Shown one piece after another: positions 41,886 through 54,840 of a DNA stretch of 64,000 nt. The translations under genes and the position numbers were made by a program. The DNA is taken from contig NW_004624743.1 in NCBI RefSeq assembly GCF_000247695.1, positions 8,062,800-8,126,799 of the forward strand, written 5' to 3'. Each line of letters starts with the position of its first letter. Within the stretch, counting starts at the first letter, position 1. The stretch is from Heterocephalus glaber. Taxonomy: Eukaryota; Chordata; Mammalia; Rodentia; Bathyergidae. Below the pieces are notes generated by a model, which saw nothing but the letters and a program-made list of their open reading frames with translations, made no database searches and was not told the DNA's origin.

Positions 41886-43984
41886 TCACTTTTGTTTCAA
41901 ACAAAGCCCCATTTCATCAGTCTCCATTGTCTCTGAATTCCATTCTATTAAGTAATAATTGTGCATTTGTGATATCTGAATCTGGTGCCAGAAATGACTG
42001 CAAGATCAAAGGTTCATGATTGTGATGACTTCACACTGAAAAAGGAGGATTAAAATGCAAACCAGATCCTTTGGCTTAATTGCTTATTGAAGCATATTTA
42101 TGCAGAAGTTTAATGATACAAAATCATCTCCAGGCATGTGAATAGCACATATAGTTTAATTATTATTTTTAAAAGTCTGTCTCTTAAAAGTAACTTTAAT
42201 GATAATAGGCATTTGAAGACACAGGTTCCAAAAGAGCACATATCATTCAATAACTCACATTTTAAAGTGATGGCTCAGAAAATATACTGCACTTCACATT
42301 TTGTATATATGTACTAACATAAAAGAAAGGCAAGATCTGTATCTCAAGTGAGATAGTTGGCCAATATTCAGTGAACTGAAACTGTGTGGATGTCTACAGT
42401 AATTCAGGTCCCTGTTAATGATTTCTGGGAGTATTATTTTGACAACTTAACCAAAACTATGTTTCTCCTTGTGCTAACTGGTTGTAAACACCTCTCTCCC
42501 CCTCTCCTTCTCCCTCTCTTTCTCTTCCCCCTAGCATTATAAATGAAAATACTGTCTGAATGTATTGACAGGAGACTCACAGTATCACAGCATACAGCAT
42601 TTTAAATGTAAAACTACACACACACTCACAGGATTTTCATACCTTCAAGGCTTCTCAACCATGGTGAAAGTTCAAATGCCTGTGTACATATGGCTTAGTT
42701 GGTTTGATGTTGTTTTATTCTGTACTATTTTTCACACTTGATCTTACCCAAAAGGCTGAGAAGTGATTATTCTTCACCATTTTTTTGTTCTTTAGTTCTG
42801 ACATCAACTACCTGTGACTGGCTGATTGGCTGGCCTGCATCTTTTATCATGTCATGTGGTTCCTCTGTATCTACACTGGTGATGATTCAAGTACTGTTCT
42901 GTTTATGTTTGGGCTCCTGTATTCTTCTTTTCCTATTTATCTTTTCTTCCATGTTCTGTAAATACTGGTACTGATAAGAGAAAATGTTTTCATCTTATAT
43001 GTCTAGAAAGTGTGTGAGTGATATATTAATACAGACATTCTCTTCTAGGTCACTCATGGGAACAGGATAACAAAAGAATTTTTGGATGAGCACCATGACA
43101 CAGTGGAGTATGTTTGTTAAGAAGACAAAGCATGACTGTATCTCCAAATTTCCTTACAAGAAAAGCTGGTGTACACTACCAAGTAAGTGTCCGTAGACTG
43201 GGTCCAGTACCATATTCTTCACTAAAGGTCTACTAAGAATGGCTGTTGCATATCTAGGTAAACATGGTGAAGCAATGTCTGGGTGTCCTCCGTGGGACCC
43301 TCCAAATGACTCTTCGTCCCCTTCACTCTGGGTGCAGGAGGACACCCCCAGACGGTACTAGCAGGCTCCTGACCTCTGCCTTCAGGTTGGCCAGTGGCAC
43401 CAGCAGCAGCCCACATAGTCAAGAGGCGAGGTCAGGGACTTGCTTTTCTGCAGCTGCATCCCCCGTGCTGGGCTACAGCTGTGCTGGCAGAAACCGCATT
43501 CCTCCCACGAAGGCCAAGCGTCTTTCAGGTCACTGTCTCCTACAGGCACGGGTCTTGCTGTGCTCTGATAATTTCTCCCCCCCGCTTGTTTCTTTAGGCC
43601 TAAAGCTCACAGCAGCTTCTAGTTTGCAAGCCCCGGTATACTTCACTACTGTCTCAGACTTCCTTTTACTCTACCCATCTCTACACAACCCTTTTAATGA
43701 GCTCTTAACACGCTTTCTCCCGTTAGCCTTGTTGAGTTTGCTACCTGTGTTTTTGCCAGTACTCTGGGTCATAGCAGTAGTACTCTAGGCTGAGAAGACA
43801 GTACACTTCAGGCGTGGGAGCATTTTGGGAATCTGCTGTCTCTGAGTTTCACAATGATCGGGCGGCTCGACAACATCCTGCTTCTGGTACCATCATCTTC
43901 CACCCGGATCACTGCAGCCACGGCCTTCGAATTGTACCTGCCCCTGCCCTTGTTCTCTTTTTATTTTCAACCTAACAATCAGCC

Positions 43985-44262
43985 TACTGTTTTAAGAGCC
44001 TAAATCAGATGGTGCCACAGCTTTGCTCAAAACTCCAGGAGAGCTCTCATCTCATTCAGAGTAAAAACCCAACTTCTTCTGATGGCCCACGTGCCCCTGT
44101 AAGTTCTGGTTTTTACCAGCCTCCGTGTGATCTCATCTCTGTCACCCCGTCCCTTCCTTCCTTATTCTTGACTCACTGCCATGGTGACCTTCATCACTTC
44201 CTCTGAATCACTGCTCAGAACTGCGCCTTCTCAGGGAAGCCTGCCTTGACCACTCTCTTGGA
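43985..44262 (+). mobile_element. L2 LINE 3' fragment
   Basis: CAGATGGTGCCACAGCTTTG, ATCTCATTCAGAGTAAAAAC, TCTCAGGGAAGCCTGCCTTG and ACCACTCT follow the L2 3' end. Confidence 0.6.
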
Positions 44263-45234
44263 AAGTAGCTTAGAATAAGCTTAAAAAGGACCACACTGAA
44301 AAGACATTTTCGAAAATCAGTAGGAACATCAGCCTTTCTATGGGAAATCTCAGTTGCAGCCCAGGCTGTGAAATAACTGCCCCTTAACCTGGGAGCATAT
44401 TCAGTCTCCACAGTCTCCATCTCCTTATCTGAGGCACGGTGCATCCACAAAAAACAGACTGGGAGAATGCAAGGGATGTAGTAGCAGGCAAATGTGCCCG
44501 AGAACTTGGCATTATTCTTTTTCTTTTTGATTTTCAAAATTAGGAAACTTAAAAACATCTTATGCTTAAGAAGTTTTGTATAGAAAAGGAAAACCAAGAA
44601 ATGGTTTAAAGTTCTACACTTGCAGAGATTTCAAGGCCAAGCCCCAAATTTTAAGAATACTCGTCAGGAAGGGAGAATGGGAGGGGATTAAATAAAATGC
44701 TGTAGGCAGGATTCACTGTATAATCTGCAGGGCCCAGCTCCAAATGAAAAGGGCTGGGCCTCTTGTTTGAAAAAAAATTAGGAATTTCAAGCCTGTGACA
44801 GAGGAGCCCTGAACCAAGCAAAGCCCAAGGACAGGGCGATGCTGGTGTCCTGGGTTGGACAGGCACACGTATCATAGTTCAAAAGCTTTTACTTCTCCCT
44901 CTCACCAAAGTGAATCATGGTCACTGGAGTATCCCATTGTAATCTGAAGAGTATTTTGACTCTTGTTCAGCACCAACTGTTTTCCCAAATTTACCACAAA
45001 GGAAAGTCCAGCACAAATCAAAAAATATGTTTTAATACAATATTTAGCTAACGGGGCCTCTTTTATTTAATGTGAATAACTGAATGGAATCACTCTCTTT
45101 CTTTTTTTTAGAATTTGCCACTCATGATCCCCTTAGACAGTGAACAACTACTACCAGGTGGTAGAACCCTAGCAGAGGAGAAAAGTCACACAGTTCCGAT
45201 GCCTAGTGATTACCAACTACTGAGGTCTAAATTT

Positions 45235-45600
45235 CTTCACGGCTCCCAGACACCTGAAAGATCTGCTTGCTCACCCTTGCTCCAGCCTCAGTCCCTCTCC
45301 GGATCATTCCCTCTGCATCCCCAAAGGCCCGATACAGCCCATCACGAGCCTCCCAGCCTCGTTCATCTACTTCCCTCCCACTCCAGCTGGTTTCCTCTCC
45401 ACGCTGCTCAGATTCCCGCCTCCTCTGTCCATTCCCTCCTCTCTTTTGAGGAGTTTTGCCATTTTCTCCCCACCAGACCTGTATGTTCAAACTTTGTCTT
45501 TTTCTCAAGCATTCCTGCTCTGCCTATAAACAATCTCAAGTGCTTTGCATTTCCGCTCCCCTCTTGAACCCAGGCATGGCACAGTTTCTCTTCAGTCTAT
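45235..45600. other. C/T-rich unidentified segment
   Basis: Pyrimidine-rich sequence open in several frames on both strands. I recognise no domain and treat the frames as composition artefacts. Confidence 0.5.
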
Positions 45601-46034
45601 CATCCTGAAGAACATACAGATTTTCTTCCACTTCCTCCCCTCTCTTTCACTTTAACCAATCTTGCATCTGCCTCTGCCTCATTCAGCCCATTTCCTAATT
45701 CCTGGTTCCTCAAACGGAACTGTTTTTGCTTGCTGTGAAGCCCAGCATGAACGGGGGCAAACCCGGCATGAGGGAATGCTGGCTGACAAGATTCCAAATC
45801 ACCCATGAATTATTTCATGTAATTGAGGAATATGGGCATAAATTATACTACTCCAACAGGTGACTGCTATATTAAATTTTCTATTTTAAAAGGGAAACTC
45901 TTCAAACTGGGTCTTTGAAATAGAAAAGCAGTCTTGTAATGTTTTTAACGAGGCAGAGACACTCTCCACACACAAGGGCCAGAGTGTCCTTGCCCTGGTG
46001 TAAATGTTTTAGCAGCTGTGGAGACTTTCAACAG

Positions 46035-46150
46035 AACGGACTTGCCGCGGCGGAGAGCCAGGTGCCAAAACTCGGCTTTTCATCACGGAGACACGGGAGA
46101 CTGTGGCCCGGCCAGCAGAGGTGTGGCTCCTTCTCGCAGCTCTGCCTCGC
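46035..46150. other. CpG-rich pocket in a MEF2C intron
   Basis: Contains TTGCCGCGGCGG, several further CpGs and ACACGGGAGACTGTGGCCCG in A/T-rich surroundings. Origin unknown. Confidence 0.4.
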
Positions 46151-48032
46151 AACTTTCATGTGGTTTCTCAGCCCCTGCTGCACACCACGGTACCTCTTAG
46201 GAAATCATGTATCTTGATTTGGAACTCTTTACATGACAGGGTGAAATACTGAGAAGGTATCCGGGTGCACATCACACTGCCTCTGCCCCATAAGAGATAG
46301 GAGAAATGAGCCAATGTCCATCCCTCTGGAAGTCTGGAGGTGAAATCTCTTCCACAGCCAGGATCACCTGACAGTGAAGAGCAGTATTGCACATATTTGC
46401 TTTCTTTAATTGTGCAGGGGATTTCTCTTATCAGAGACAGCTCATGTACTTTGCCTTAGAATTCTACACTCACAAACCTCTGTACACAGCAATTCCAAAC
46501 TAGCATGTTATACAGCAAAAGAAATCGAGACCATAAGAATTAAAAATTAGTTGAAAGCAGCTATTTCTTCCCTTCTTATGGGCAAGATAAAATCCCAATG
46601 GCTATTGTGTCGTTTAAGGGTTTTGAGTGTTGTTAAGAAGCATGCGTGGTGCTCCATGAGAAGAAAAAGTTCCTCGGATAAAGTGTGAATGTGCTGCATA
46701 TGGTGCTCAGTTTTATGAAACCTTTAAGAATTTATAGCACAGAGCTTTCCTTCATAATGCAGTGTATTAATAATTCTGATTCAACAAAAGCTGTGCCACT
46801 GACATTATTTCATTTAACAAAAGAACATGACATGTATCTATGAGGATAGAAAATTAAATTTGCATACATTTTATAGATAAATTTTACAGGGTTCCACTTA
46901 ATTCAACGAAGTTTGAGTGTGCACCTACTATGGGAAAGCATTAATTCACCTTGTGAATGCAGTCATAGGTTGGGCCTACAGCTTTTGTCTCCAAATATCT
47001 ACAAAGTATAATTAACAAAGCAAATTTTCACTACCAAGGAGCTCTCAATCTTCATATTTGGTGGTTTTGCTAACTTACCAAAACAATGTACTATTTTGAA
47101 AAGGAATTCATAACTGACTGAGGAGTTTGTGGACAATTAGGGTTTGGATGCTAATATTAGTTATTCAGAAAGCATATGAGCTTTGAGTTTCATCCCTCTA
47201 TCCCATAAAATTAACATTGTTTGATCCATGGCAGAATATAATAAAAATATATACTTTCCCCCATACATGGGGGCAAACAAAATAACACATGCGGAGTTAC
47301 TTCTCTTAAATATCTGGCCAGGCAAATGATTTGTTAGAAATTTTGTGACTTGGTTAAGACAAAATTTAGCCAAATGTTAAAGCATGGAAAATGTTGGTGT
47401 AGGCAAAGCGAATAATATTCTGAGAAAGCTTTAATATCACCCCGGCACACAAACGTTGACCTCTTACCATTATGTTTCATGCAGTCTGCTCCCTGCAGTG
47501 AGCATTAGCTTTAACCCTTCAGTGCTGCAGTTGAGGTTTGTGTACAGGGAGAGAGCCTGAGGTTTTATTCAGAATTCTGCTTTTCTTGAGGTGCCGATCC
47601 TCAGTTTACATGAGAGAATTTCAGTTCTACTAGGGGAATCCTGGCACAGCACACAATGTGTAGTTTATAGCAGATCTTCTCACTTGCTTGGAAGGCGTTT
47701 CTGCTCTGGAGTTTTACTAGTGCATTGTGATTTGTGTGAACTGTGTGTTTCAAGGATTGTGTAAACTCAGGGTGTGTCACTCTGATCTTTCTCTTCCTCC
47801 TGCAAACTGCTCTACCTCAGAACGAACTTCTCGATGGCAACTCTTGGAGATTACATAAATGCAGCCTCCCATAAGGCTGGCTTTTTAGATGCACAGCCGG
47901 CAGGAGGAGATGGCTCTGTCTGATGTGTTTGTTGCCTGTCCTCTGCTTCTTAGAGCAAGCCATCACTGAGGAGGTTAAGGGAGGTTACTGCAGCGGTTAT
48001 CAGCAGGCCAGCCATCTACCTTTGGTACTTAC

Positions 48033-48170
48033 AGGAATTTTATGACTCTTGATCATATTATCAAATTCTTCATTAATTTTTTTGTATTTTTCTTCAGTGC
48101 GTGGGGTGAGTGCATAAGAGAAGTCTGGATCTGGGCTTTCACAACCTTTGTTTTCTTTCTTGTTCAATGC
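48033..48170 (-). CDS. MEF2C: MEF2C coding exon alpha2 (alternative to alpha1)
   Basis: This 138-nt phase 0/0 exon encodes 46 residues starting ALNKKENKGC and ending KSHKIP. It is the muscle- and heart-enriched alpha2 alternative, homologous to the corresponding MEF2A and MEF2D exons (the ESPDPD and EEKYKKINEEFDNM motifs are clear). The acceptor is CTGGCAG and the donor GTAAGT. One position differs from the human protein as I remember it: Phe (TTC) where human has Ser, at residue 103 just after ESPDPD. This single-base change adjoins the acidic Ser-Pro motif. The frame is open and the splice sites are intact, so the exon should be usable. Confidence 0.97.
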
Positions 48171-48445
<275 letters not shown>

Positions 48446-50126
48446 TCACACAGTCCAGTGTTCCAGGTTATCACACATGTGATGCATTACACCGGGGAAA
48501 AGAAATCACAGGTAGAAACCCACAGCTGTTTCCACAAACCGCTCATCACCCGCTTAAAAAAACAACAGGGAAACCCCTTTTGCAACTAAACTCGTCAAAG
48601 GGAAAGAGACCCTAAGGACCCAAGTTCTTCCATATGGAATTCTTAAGTACTTCAAGAAATGCCGAGTGACAAACAATCACAGCAGAATACAGAGAGGGCT
48701 GGCAAATTACAGTATTCTTTTTTTCCCACAGAAAAATGTGAAGTTAGGATGTTGCACAATGATTTCAGAATCTGAGATGATGACAGAAACAGCAACATTG
48801 GGGACACAATGGAACACTATGGGTGGCACTAACGATGTCCTGTCCACATCCCTACCCCGTGCTACTGCTCTTGGCAGCAGAAGGGCGTAAGAGAACCTTG
48901 CTGGTATTGCCAGTAGGCACTGATGGAGAAGGCTCAGACACCACGCTCACTTGGAGAGTAACTTTTGTTTGTCAGAGTGCAATGAGTGTGAAAATCTATC
49001 CTGAAACTTGTAATACTGAGACGTTATCTTCCTAAATATAGGCTGGAAGAAAAGTCAAAACAACTGACTCTGGGCTTCATTATCCTGAGCTGAGTAAAGC
49101 AGCCCCAGAATACCACCCCAGAGGTGGCCGAGTCAGTAACCACCAAGCCCGCTAAATCCTCTGGGTTTCGCCTGAGCAGGGATCAACGAGACTGTCTCCC
49201 CATACATGAAAGTGAAAAGTCAGTGCCTTCTCTTGAAGCTCCTGTCTCCCGGCTGTAGGTCTGGTCTAGGCTCAGCTGTCACAGAAGGATAAATACCAAG
49301 AGAACATTGTAACAGTTGGAAAAAGTATGAGTCAAAGGTTCTGAGTTTTACTATTTTTTTTCAAGTTGATGGTTGGTTGTCAACTTAATGATACACAATG
49401 CGATCTGCAGAGATAATGTTATGTTTTTAGAGATCATAAAACTTCTGATTAATCACACAGCTTGCCATGATAATTGTTAATAGATGAGCAACGTTTCTTA
49501 ATTTTCCTGGTACTATCAAAATTGGCTACAAAGAGATGTGGAGCTATGGGTTTCTCATTAATAGCAAGTTCAGCAAAGTTCATCTTTATTAAAGATGGAA
49601 TTCATATACAAATAATGAAAAAGCTGCAACACAAAGCCAAGGAACTGAAAGCTGAGATAACACTCCCTCTTTCATTCATGCAATTGGAGAAAATAAATAA
49701 AACAACAGGAGTTTAAAAGGGAGTGTCTGTCTTCAAAATTTAAAACTCCTTGGCTCTTACCAATGTGAAACAAAAGTAATATTACTTAAAATTAATTTCT
49801 GAGTCATCAAAGGTTTTTACTGAAAATCGAATGCATCGAAGATACACCATGGGTCTGTAAATATTTATTAATGTTATCGCAGTATAATATAACAAATAAA
49901 CATATGGTTACAGCTTATTATGTGGTAAAATGTTTGAATATTAAAATGAATATTTTGACACAAGACGACGAAATATACATTTACAATCTTGGGGAATTCA
50001 TAATTGGTGGGGCCACCTGTCCCCCTATAATGGAGCTACAGCCATCATTTTCATGAAAGTTTTCAAGACATGAGAGTTGCATTCCTTTTGGAGAACTGGT
50101 GTATGTCCTGTCTTGGTCATTTTAAT

Positions 50127-50166
50127 CCCTTTCCTCCCTCCCTCCCTTTCCCTTTCCCTTTCCCAG
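50127..50166. repeat. (CCCT)n / (CCCTTT)n low-complexity run
   Basis: CCTCCCTCCCTCCC followed by TTTCCCTTTCCCTTTCCC. Confidence 0.8.
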
Positions 50167-50199
50167 CCATTCTCCATCTCCAAAATGTCTGTGCCCTTG

Positions 50200-50400
50200 T
50201 TCCCACTATCTCTCTCTCCTTTATTTCACTTCTAAAACTTATTTAGATTTTGGGTTTCTCATGTAAAAGAAATCAAGTATTATTTAGCTTTCCGTGTCTG
50301 ACTTATTTGACTTAACGTTTATAGTCTCAAGAGCCATCTGGTTTTCTGAAAATGACATGATTTCATCCTTCTTTATGGTACAGTCATCATTTTTGGTCCA
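50200..50400 (-). mobile_element. L1 3' end fragment, antisense
   Basis: GGGTTTCTCATGTAAAAGAA, TGTCTGACTTATTTGACTTA and GATTTCATCCTTCTTTATGG match the reversed L1 3' UTR. Confidence 0.6.
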
Positions 50401-52619
50401 GAATAAGAAGTCATAGAAGGTTCCTACAATAATATATAAGGGACATCATAATACCTTAGAGTAACAATCACATTTTCTAATTTAACTTCATATATTGTCA
50501 GCTCTTTTGTTAGCATTATCACACACACAAGAGCACTCCTCTGGGTGACAGCTATTTGTCATGTTATCACATGTGTTTCTGCTTTGACTTCTACAGATCC
50601 TTGAGCTGCTGAGAAAAATTTCTGAGTGTCTTGCATCATATTCCAGATATTCATCATAAGAATTCACTTGTGTAAAAAAATTAGGTAAGATCAGGAAATA
50701 TATATACATATATTACATATACGTGTGTATAGATAGGTATTTCAAAGGTTATCTAATGTTTCTATCAGACGAAAGATATTTTTATTTAAAGTCTTATATA
50801 ATGCTAATTTCGAGTCACCATAGACAGTCGATTTTTCAGTGTGCACCAACTCTTTTATTCAATAAATCTTATTGTAAAAACGGTACTTGTTTTGATATGC
50901 AGATTTCTGACAACAGAACGCAAGGGTTAGGAGAGGCCTATCAACTGTCATTACAATCCATCTGGCACACACATGCGTGCTAAATATTCCTACAAAGCTT
51001 TTGGGGGGTAGATATTGTGTTTGGTTTATAAAAATTCAAACATCAATTACATTTTATTGAAAGAGCTCTACAAATATTAACTCATTATCTCTCACAAGTC
51101 TTTTATGAAAAGTTTAGAGACATGTTATGCCGGACCTCGAGCCAGCATGGTGAGCCATGACATGAGCTGGGGACAATTCAGGACGCCCTTTCTCTGTCCA
51201 AGCTTCCTCAGACTCATGACCTGTAGCACACACACTAGATCTCTCCCAATCATATCCAACTGCAGTGCTGGACGGAATACTGGACTACATGAAGCAAAAT
51301 TTTTAAAAAATTAGGCTGTGGAAAAAGTTAAGTATGAATAAAAGGGTAAAATATTGATATTTTTATGCATCAGATTTTAGACAAGAGTGAAGATGTGTAG
51401 TAGACAAAGAAATAGTTCATGAATTAAAAAGCCAGTCAGATCAACAATTCACTTTGTACCTGAAGAATTACATAAACTGCTCAGCAAACAAAGCTGATAG
51501 TACAGAGTCGCAAAGGAAGTGGTAATGATGAGGGAAAAAAGTAGCAGCTCATTTTCTCCCAATAAATTCTTCTTCTGACAATATTATCTTGTAATAAATA
51601 TCACTGGTATTTAAATAATGATTTGAGTTAAACTGTGTTACTTTAAAAGGGGCTTTTTGAGATATACAAACACAAAACCCAAGAGCAAATTAATAATGAG
51701 TTCCAAATTCCCATAATCACATAACCAGAACACTGAAAAAATTGTTCAAAAATATTATCCTCAGCTGAGTGCTTGTATAACACATTTCTGCCAAGAACAA
51801 ATGATTATGGCGGAATTATAAAGCTCTGAAAATGGAAAGGATGGCACAAACTTGAATATCATAGCATGAATGTAGAACTAGAAGAGCAGTTTTGTCTTTA
51901 TTATATTAAAAATCTACAGCTGTTAATGATGACAAAGGAATTACGGTTAGATTCAGCCAAGTCTGTCTATTCACAGTGATGAATAGTCGATATGAACTAA
52001 AGGGCTTACTAAATGGATAAATAAGCATTATTCCTGCAGGGCTTTTTCTAGCAAAATCAAAATCTCTGCCATTGGCTTTTGAAAGCTTTTCTGATCCTTT
52101 ACAAATGTCATCGGTCTGGTCATATAAGCACTTAAATTGTTATTCTATTATACCAGCTAGAGGTCCTGGGTATATATATCTAAGTATGATCTAAAAATAA
52201 GATGAATGTTTAAGTTTAAAAGGAATGACATTGCCATTATCCCCCTCTTCAAATGCACTCATCCCATCATTCTTGCCACTCTCTGAAGCAGTCCCAGAAG
52301 TCCTCCTTGGTGAGTGTCTCTAATTGCACCATCCCGGCTACGTCTGTGTCCTGAATCCATTCAAAATGTTTATCTCTCATGGTCATTTTGGCTTGGTGGA
52401 AGAACCGGAAGTAACACGGTACCAGATCCGGTCAGGAAGGTTGATGAGGGCACACCGTAGTGTTTTTATGAGTTCCCTTTCTGCTGGACAGCGCTGGGGA
52501 GCAGCACTCACTGAAATTTTGATCATACTCATAACAACACCCAGGAAAGAGGACTGCCAGAAGTGCTTGCTACAGTGCCAAAAATGATGGTACAAGTGTG
52601 TTTGAACAAGAATATTTTG

Positions 52620-52710
52620 TTTCTTTTCTTTTTTTGTACCGGGGACCGAACTCAGGTCCTTGCACTTGCGAGTCAGGCAGCGGAACCACTGAGCTAAATC
52701 CCCAGCCCCT
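52620..52710 (-). mobile_element. Young-type ID SINE, antisense
   Basis: TTTTTTGTACCGGGGACCGA through GAGCTAAATCCCCAGCCC. Flanks GAACAAGAATATTTTG (52604-52619) and GAGCACGAATATTTTG (52711-52726) match at 14 of 16 positions. Confidence 0.9.
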
Positions 52711-52802
52711 GAGCACGAATATTTTGAGGGGGATTAATGGCAATGGGTCTTTCACTATGATAAATTGAAAAAATTTAAACATTCACTCTTCATTTTGATC
52801 AC

Positions 52803-52803
<1 letters not shown>

Positions 52804-52841
<38 letters not shown>
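52804..52841. repeat. (TG)n microsatellite
   Basis: An uninterrupted GT run of about 36 bp. Confidence 0.93.
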
Positions 52842-52842
<1 letters not shown>

Positions 52843-54189
52843 GGGCGTGTAGATATTTTAAATGCCTTTCAACTATGTTTTAAAAATATTTATTCTGTAT
52901 GTCAAGATAAGGCAAGAAATCTACCCAAACCACCAGCTTCTCTTGCTCTGTTTCTACAGAACTCTCCTCAGAGAACTCTTAGTCTTGAGTGAGCTGGTAA
53001 ACTGAAGACAGACTGCCACTTGAGGGTGACACTTCTGGGCTAGATCAATCGGCTGCAGTGGCTTCTTAGGTACACTTATAAAATAGCAATTGTCATACAC
53101 TGAGCTGGGAACAGCCACTCTTAGGGTAGTAATTAGATTGACAGACGGTGACTTACTCGCAACAATAAATGGGAGAAGGAGTCCAGATAGGTAATCCAAA
53201 AACCACGCGGAATCTCTCCTACAGACATGTGGACAGATGGACCTGCGTTATTACATTTGTGCATCGGAAAAACTTGAAATATGTATAAACTGATGGTGAT
53301 AGGTGACAGGTGCTTCAAAAATTCTAATGAAATAAATGTAGGGGAACAGATTCTATTTTGTTACTGTAGGGAATATAAATGAAAAAGAATACCACATGGA
53401 GCTCTCTTTTTCCTGTAGTAAGCATTATGTTATCAACTACAAAATCTCTTTCTTCTACCTTGGATACACTGGCTTTTCTTTTTTCATTAATTTCTTTCAT
53501 TATTAATTTTTTCTTTTTAACAAATTATTTGAGGAGAAGCAACTAAATTGTTTGACTTTTTCACTTATATGAAGCTATATATTTGATATGAATGCTATTG
53601 AAGTAAAATCTAGCTTTTTTTTCTCAGAGAACCACCACTCCAGATGAAAGCTTCTAACTTTGGCGTGTCTACCATCTCAGTCCTCAAGATTATATATTTT
53701 CACCATCTTTCCTTTTCTGTGTCTTTCTACTGTACAGCTGAAAATTCAAATCCTCTTGTGAAAAACCCCAAATTACTCTTATTAATCTGTTAAAATCCAA
53801 ATAAGCACCCTTTCTCGAACAGCTGACTTTAGAGAGTGATGTGTCAAGAACACATGAAGGAATTATTACTATCAGTTGCATGAATGCTGTGTTCACACAA
53901 AAACCAAGGTGGGGAAAAAGACAGCAACTTAGAAAAGGTAGTTTCCTTTCCTCTGATCCTAAATCGTTTTTTGATCATTTTTCAAAACTTTGTAAAGGTA
54001 AGTGTCTGTGGGTAAGAAACTGACTAGTATTTAGAAAACAGCAAATCTGGAAGTGGACACTGACTATGAAGGAAGTTTCCAATATGGCTGGTGAACATGG
54101 CTGCCAACTGGTGAGCTGGTGCTCACCGCTTGCTTCAGCAGCGGGGGAGTGGTTACCTTTGGAATAGCACTCTGTAGCTTTCTCTATTC

Positions 54190-54275
54190 AACATGCATTC
54201 AGCAAGCAATTATTAAAAACCTACTATGTGCCAGACACTGTTTAATGTCTGGAAGCTGGCACTATAAATTCAAGA
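54190..54275 (+). mobile_element. Possible MIR or L2-like fragment
   Basis: ACCTACTATGTGCCAGACAC followed by TGTTTAATGTCTGGAAGC is typical of old mammalian interspersed repeats. Confidence 0.45.
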
Positions 54276-54757
54276 TAAAAAGATTGTATTATTATTTTTT
54301 TTAGTACTGTGTTTTTAAAATTTTGTGTTTTCTAGCACAGATCACATAAGCAGGGGAAAGATTAGGTAGATGTTAAGAAATTTCTCTATAGATTTTTAAA
54401 TAATCAAAACTGTAAGCATTATTTGTACTATGTCTGTACCATGATTTTTCTTTGTTTGTATCCTATAAATACAAGACACATTAAATGCTGTTAATTTAGT
54501 AAACTGGTAGGTAGACTTTAATTAGGTGAGCAAAGCATAATCTATACTGAATACAAAATATTGCCTTGTACCAAAAGTTATTCATTTGTGGTGAATATTT
54601 TAAGAAAATGTTGAACATATAAAGCTTTAACAGCATTATTCCTACAGGTTAATAATGTTCATTCTAACCAGATATCTGCTACCTGCAAAAAAAGGAGAAG
54701 AAGAGCTGGAGATTTTCATTGTTTTTGTTTTTATATTTTTCTTCAAAAGATAATCTC

Positions 54758-54840
54758 GGGCTGGGGGTTTAGCTCAGTGGTTCTGCTGCCTGCCTAGCAA
54801 GCTCAAAGACCCGAGTTTGATCTCCGGTACCAAAAAAAAG
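54758..54840 (+). mobile_element. Young-type ID SINE
   Basis: GGGCTGGGGGTTTAGCTCAG through GATCTCCGGTACC and an A-run. Flanked by AGATAATCTC at 54748-54757 and 54841-54850. Confidence 0.92.

Noticed and set aside
42489..42538. Long pyrimidine run ending in CTAG on the plus strand, resembling a splice acceptor
   Set aside because: It is antisense to MEF2C and no coding exon or donor follows on the plus strand.
43264..43788. The longest plus-strand ORF in the window (174 aa)
   Set aside because: No recognisable domain, biased composition, inside an intron and near L2-derived sequence.
45115..45567. A 150-aa plus-strand ORF
   Set aside because: C/T-rich sequence that is open in several frames on both strands; no family support.
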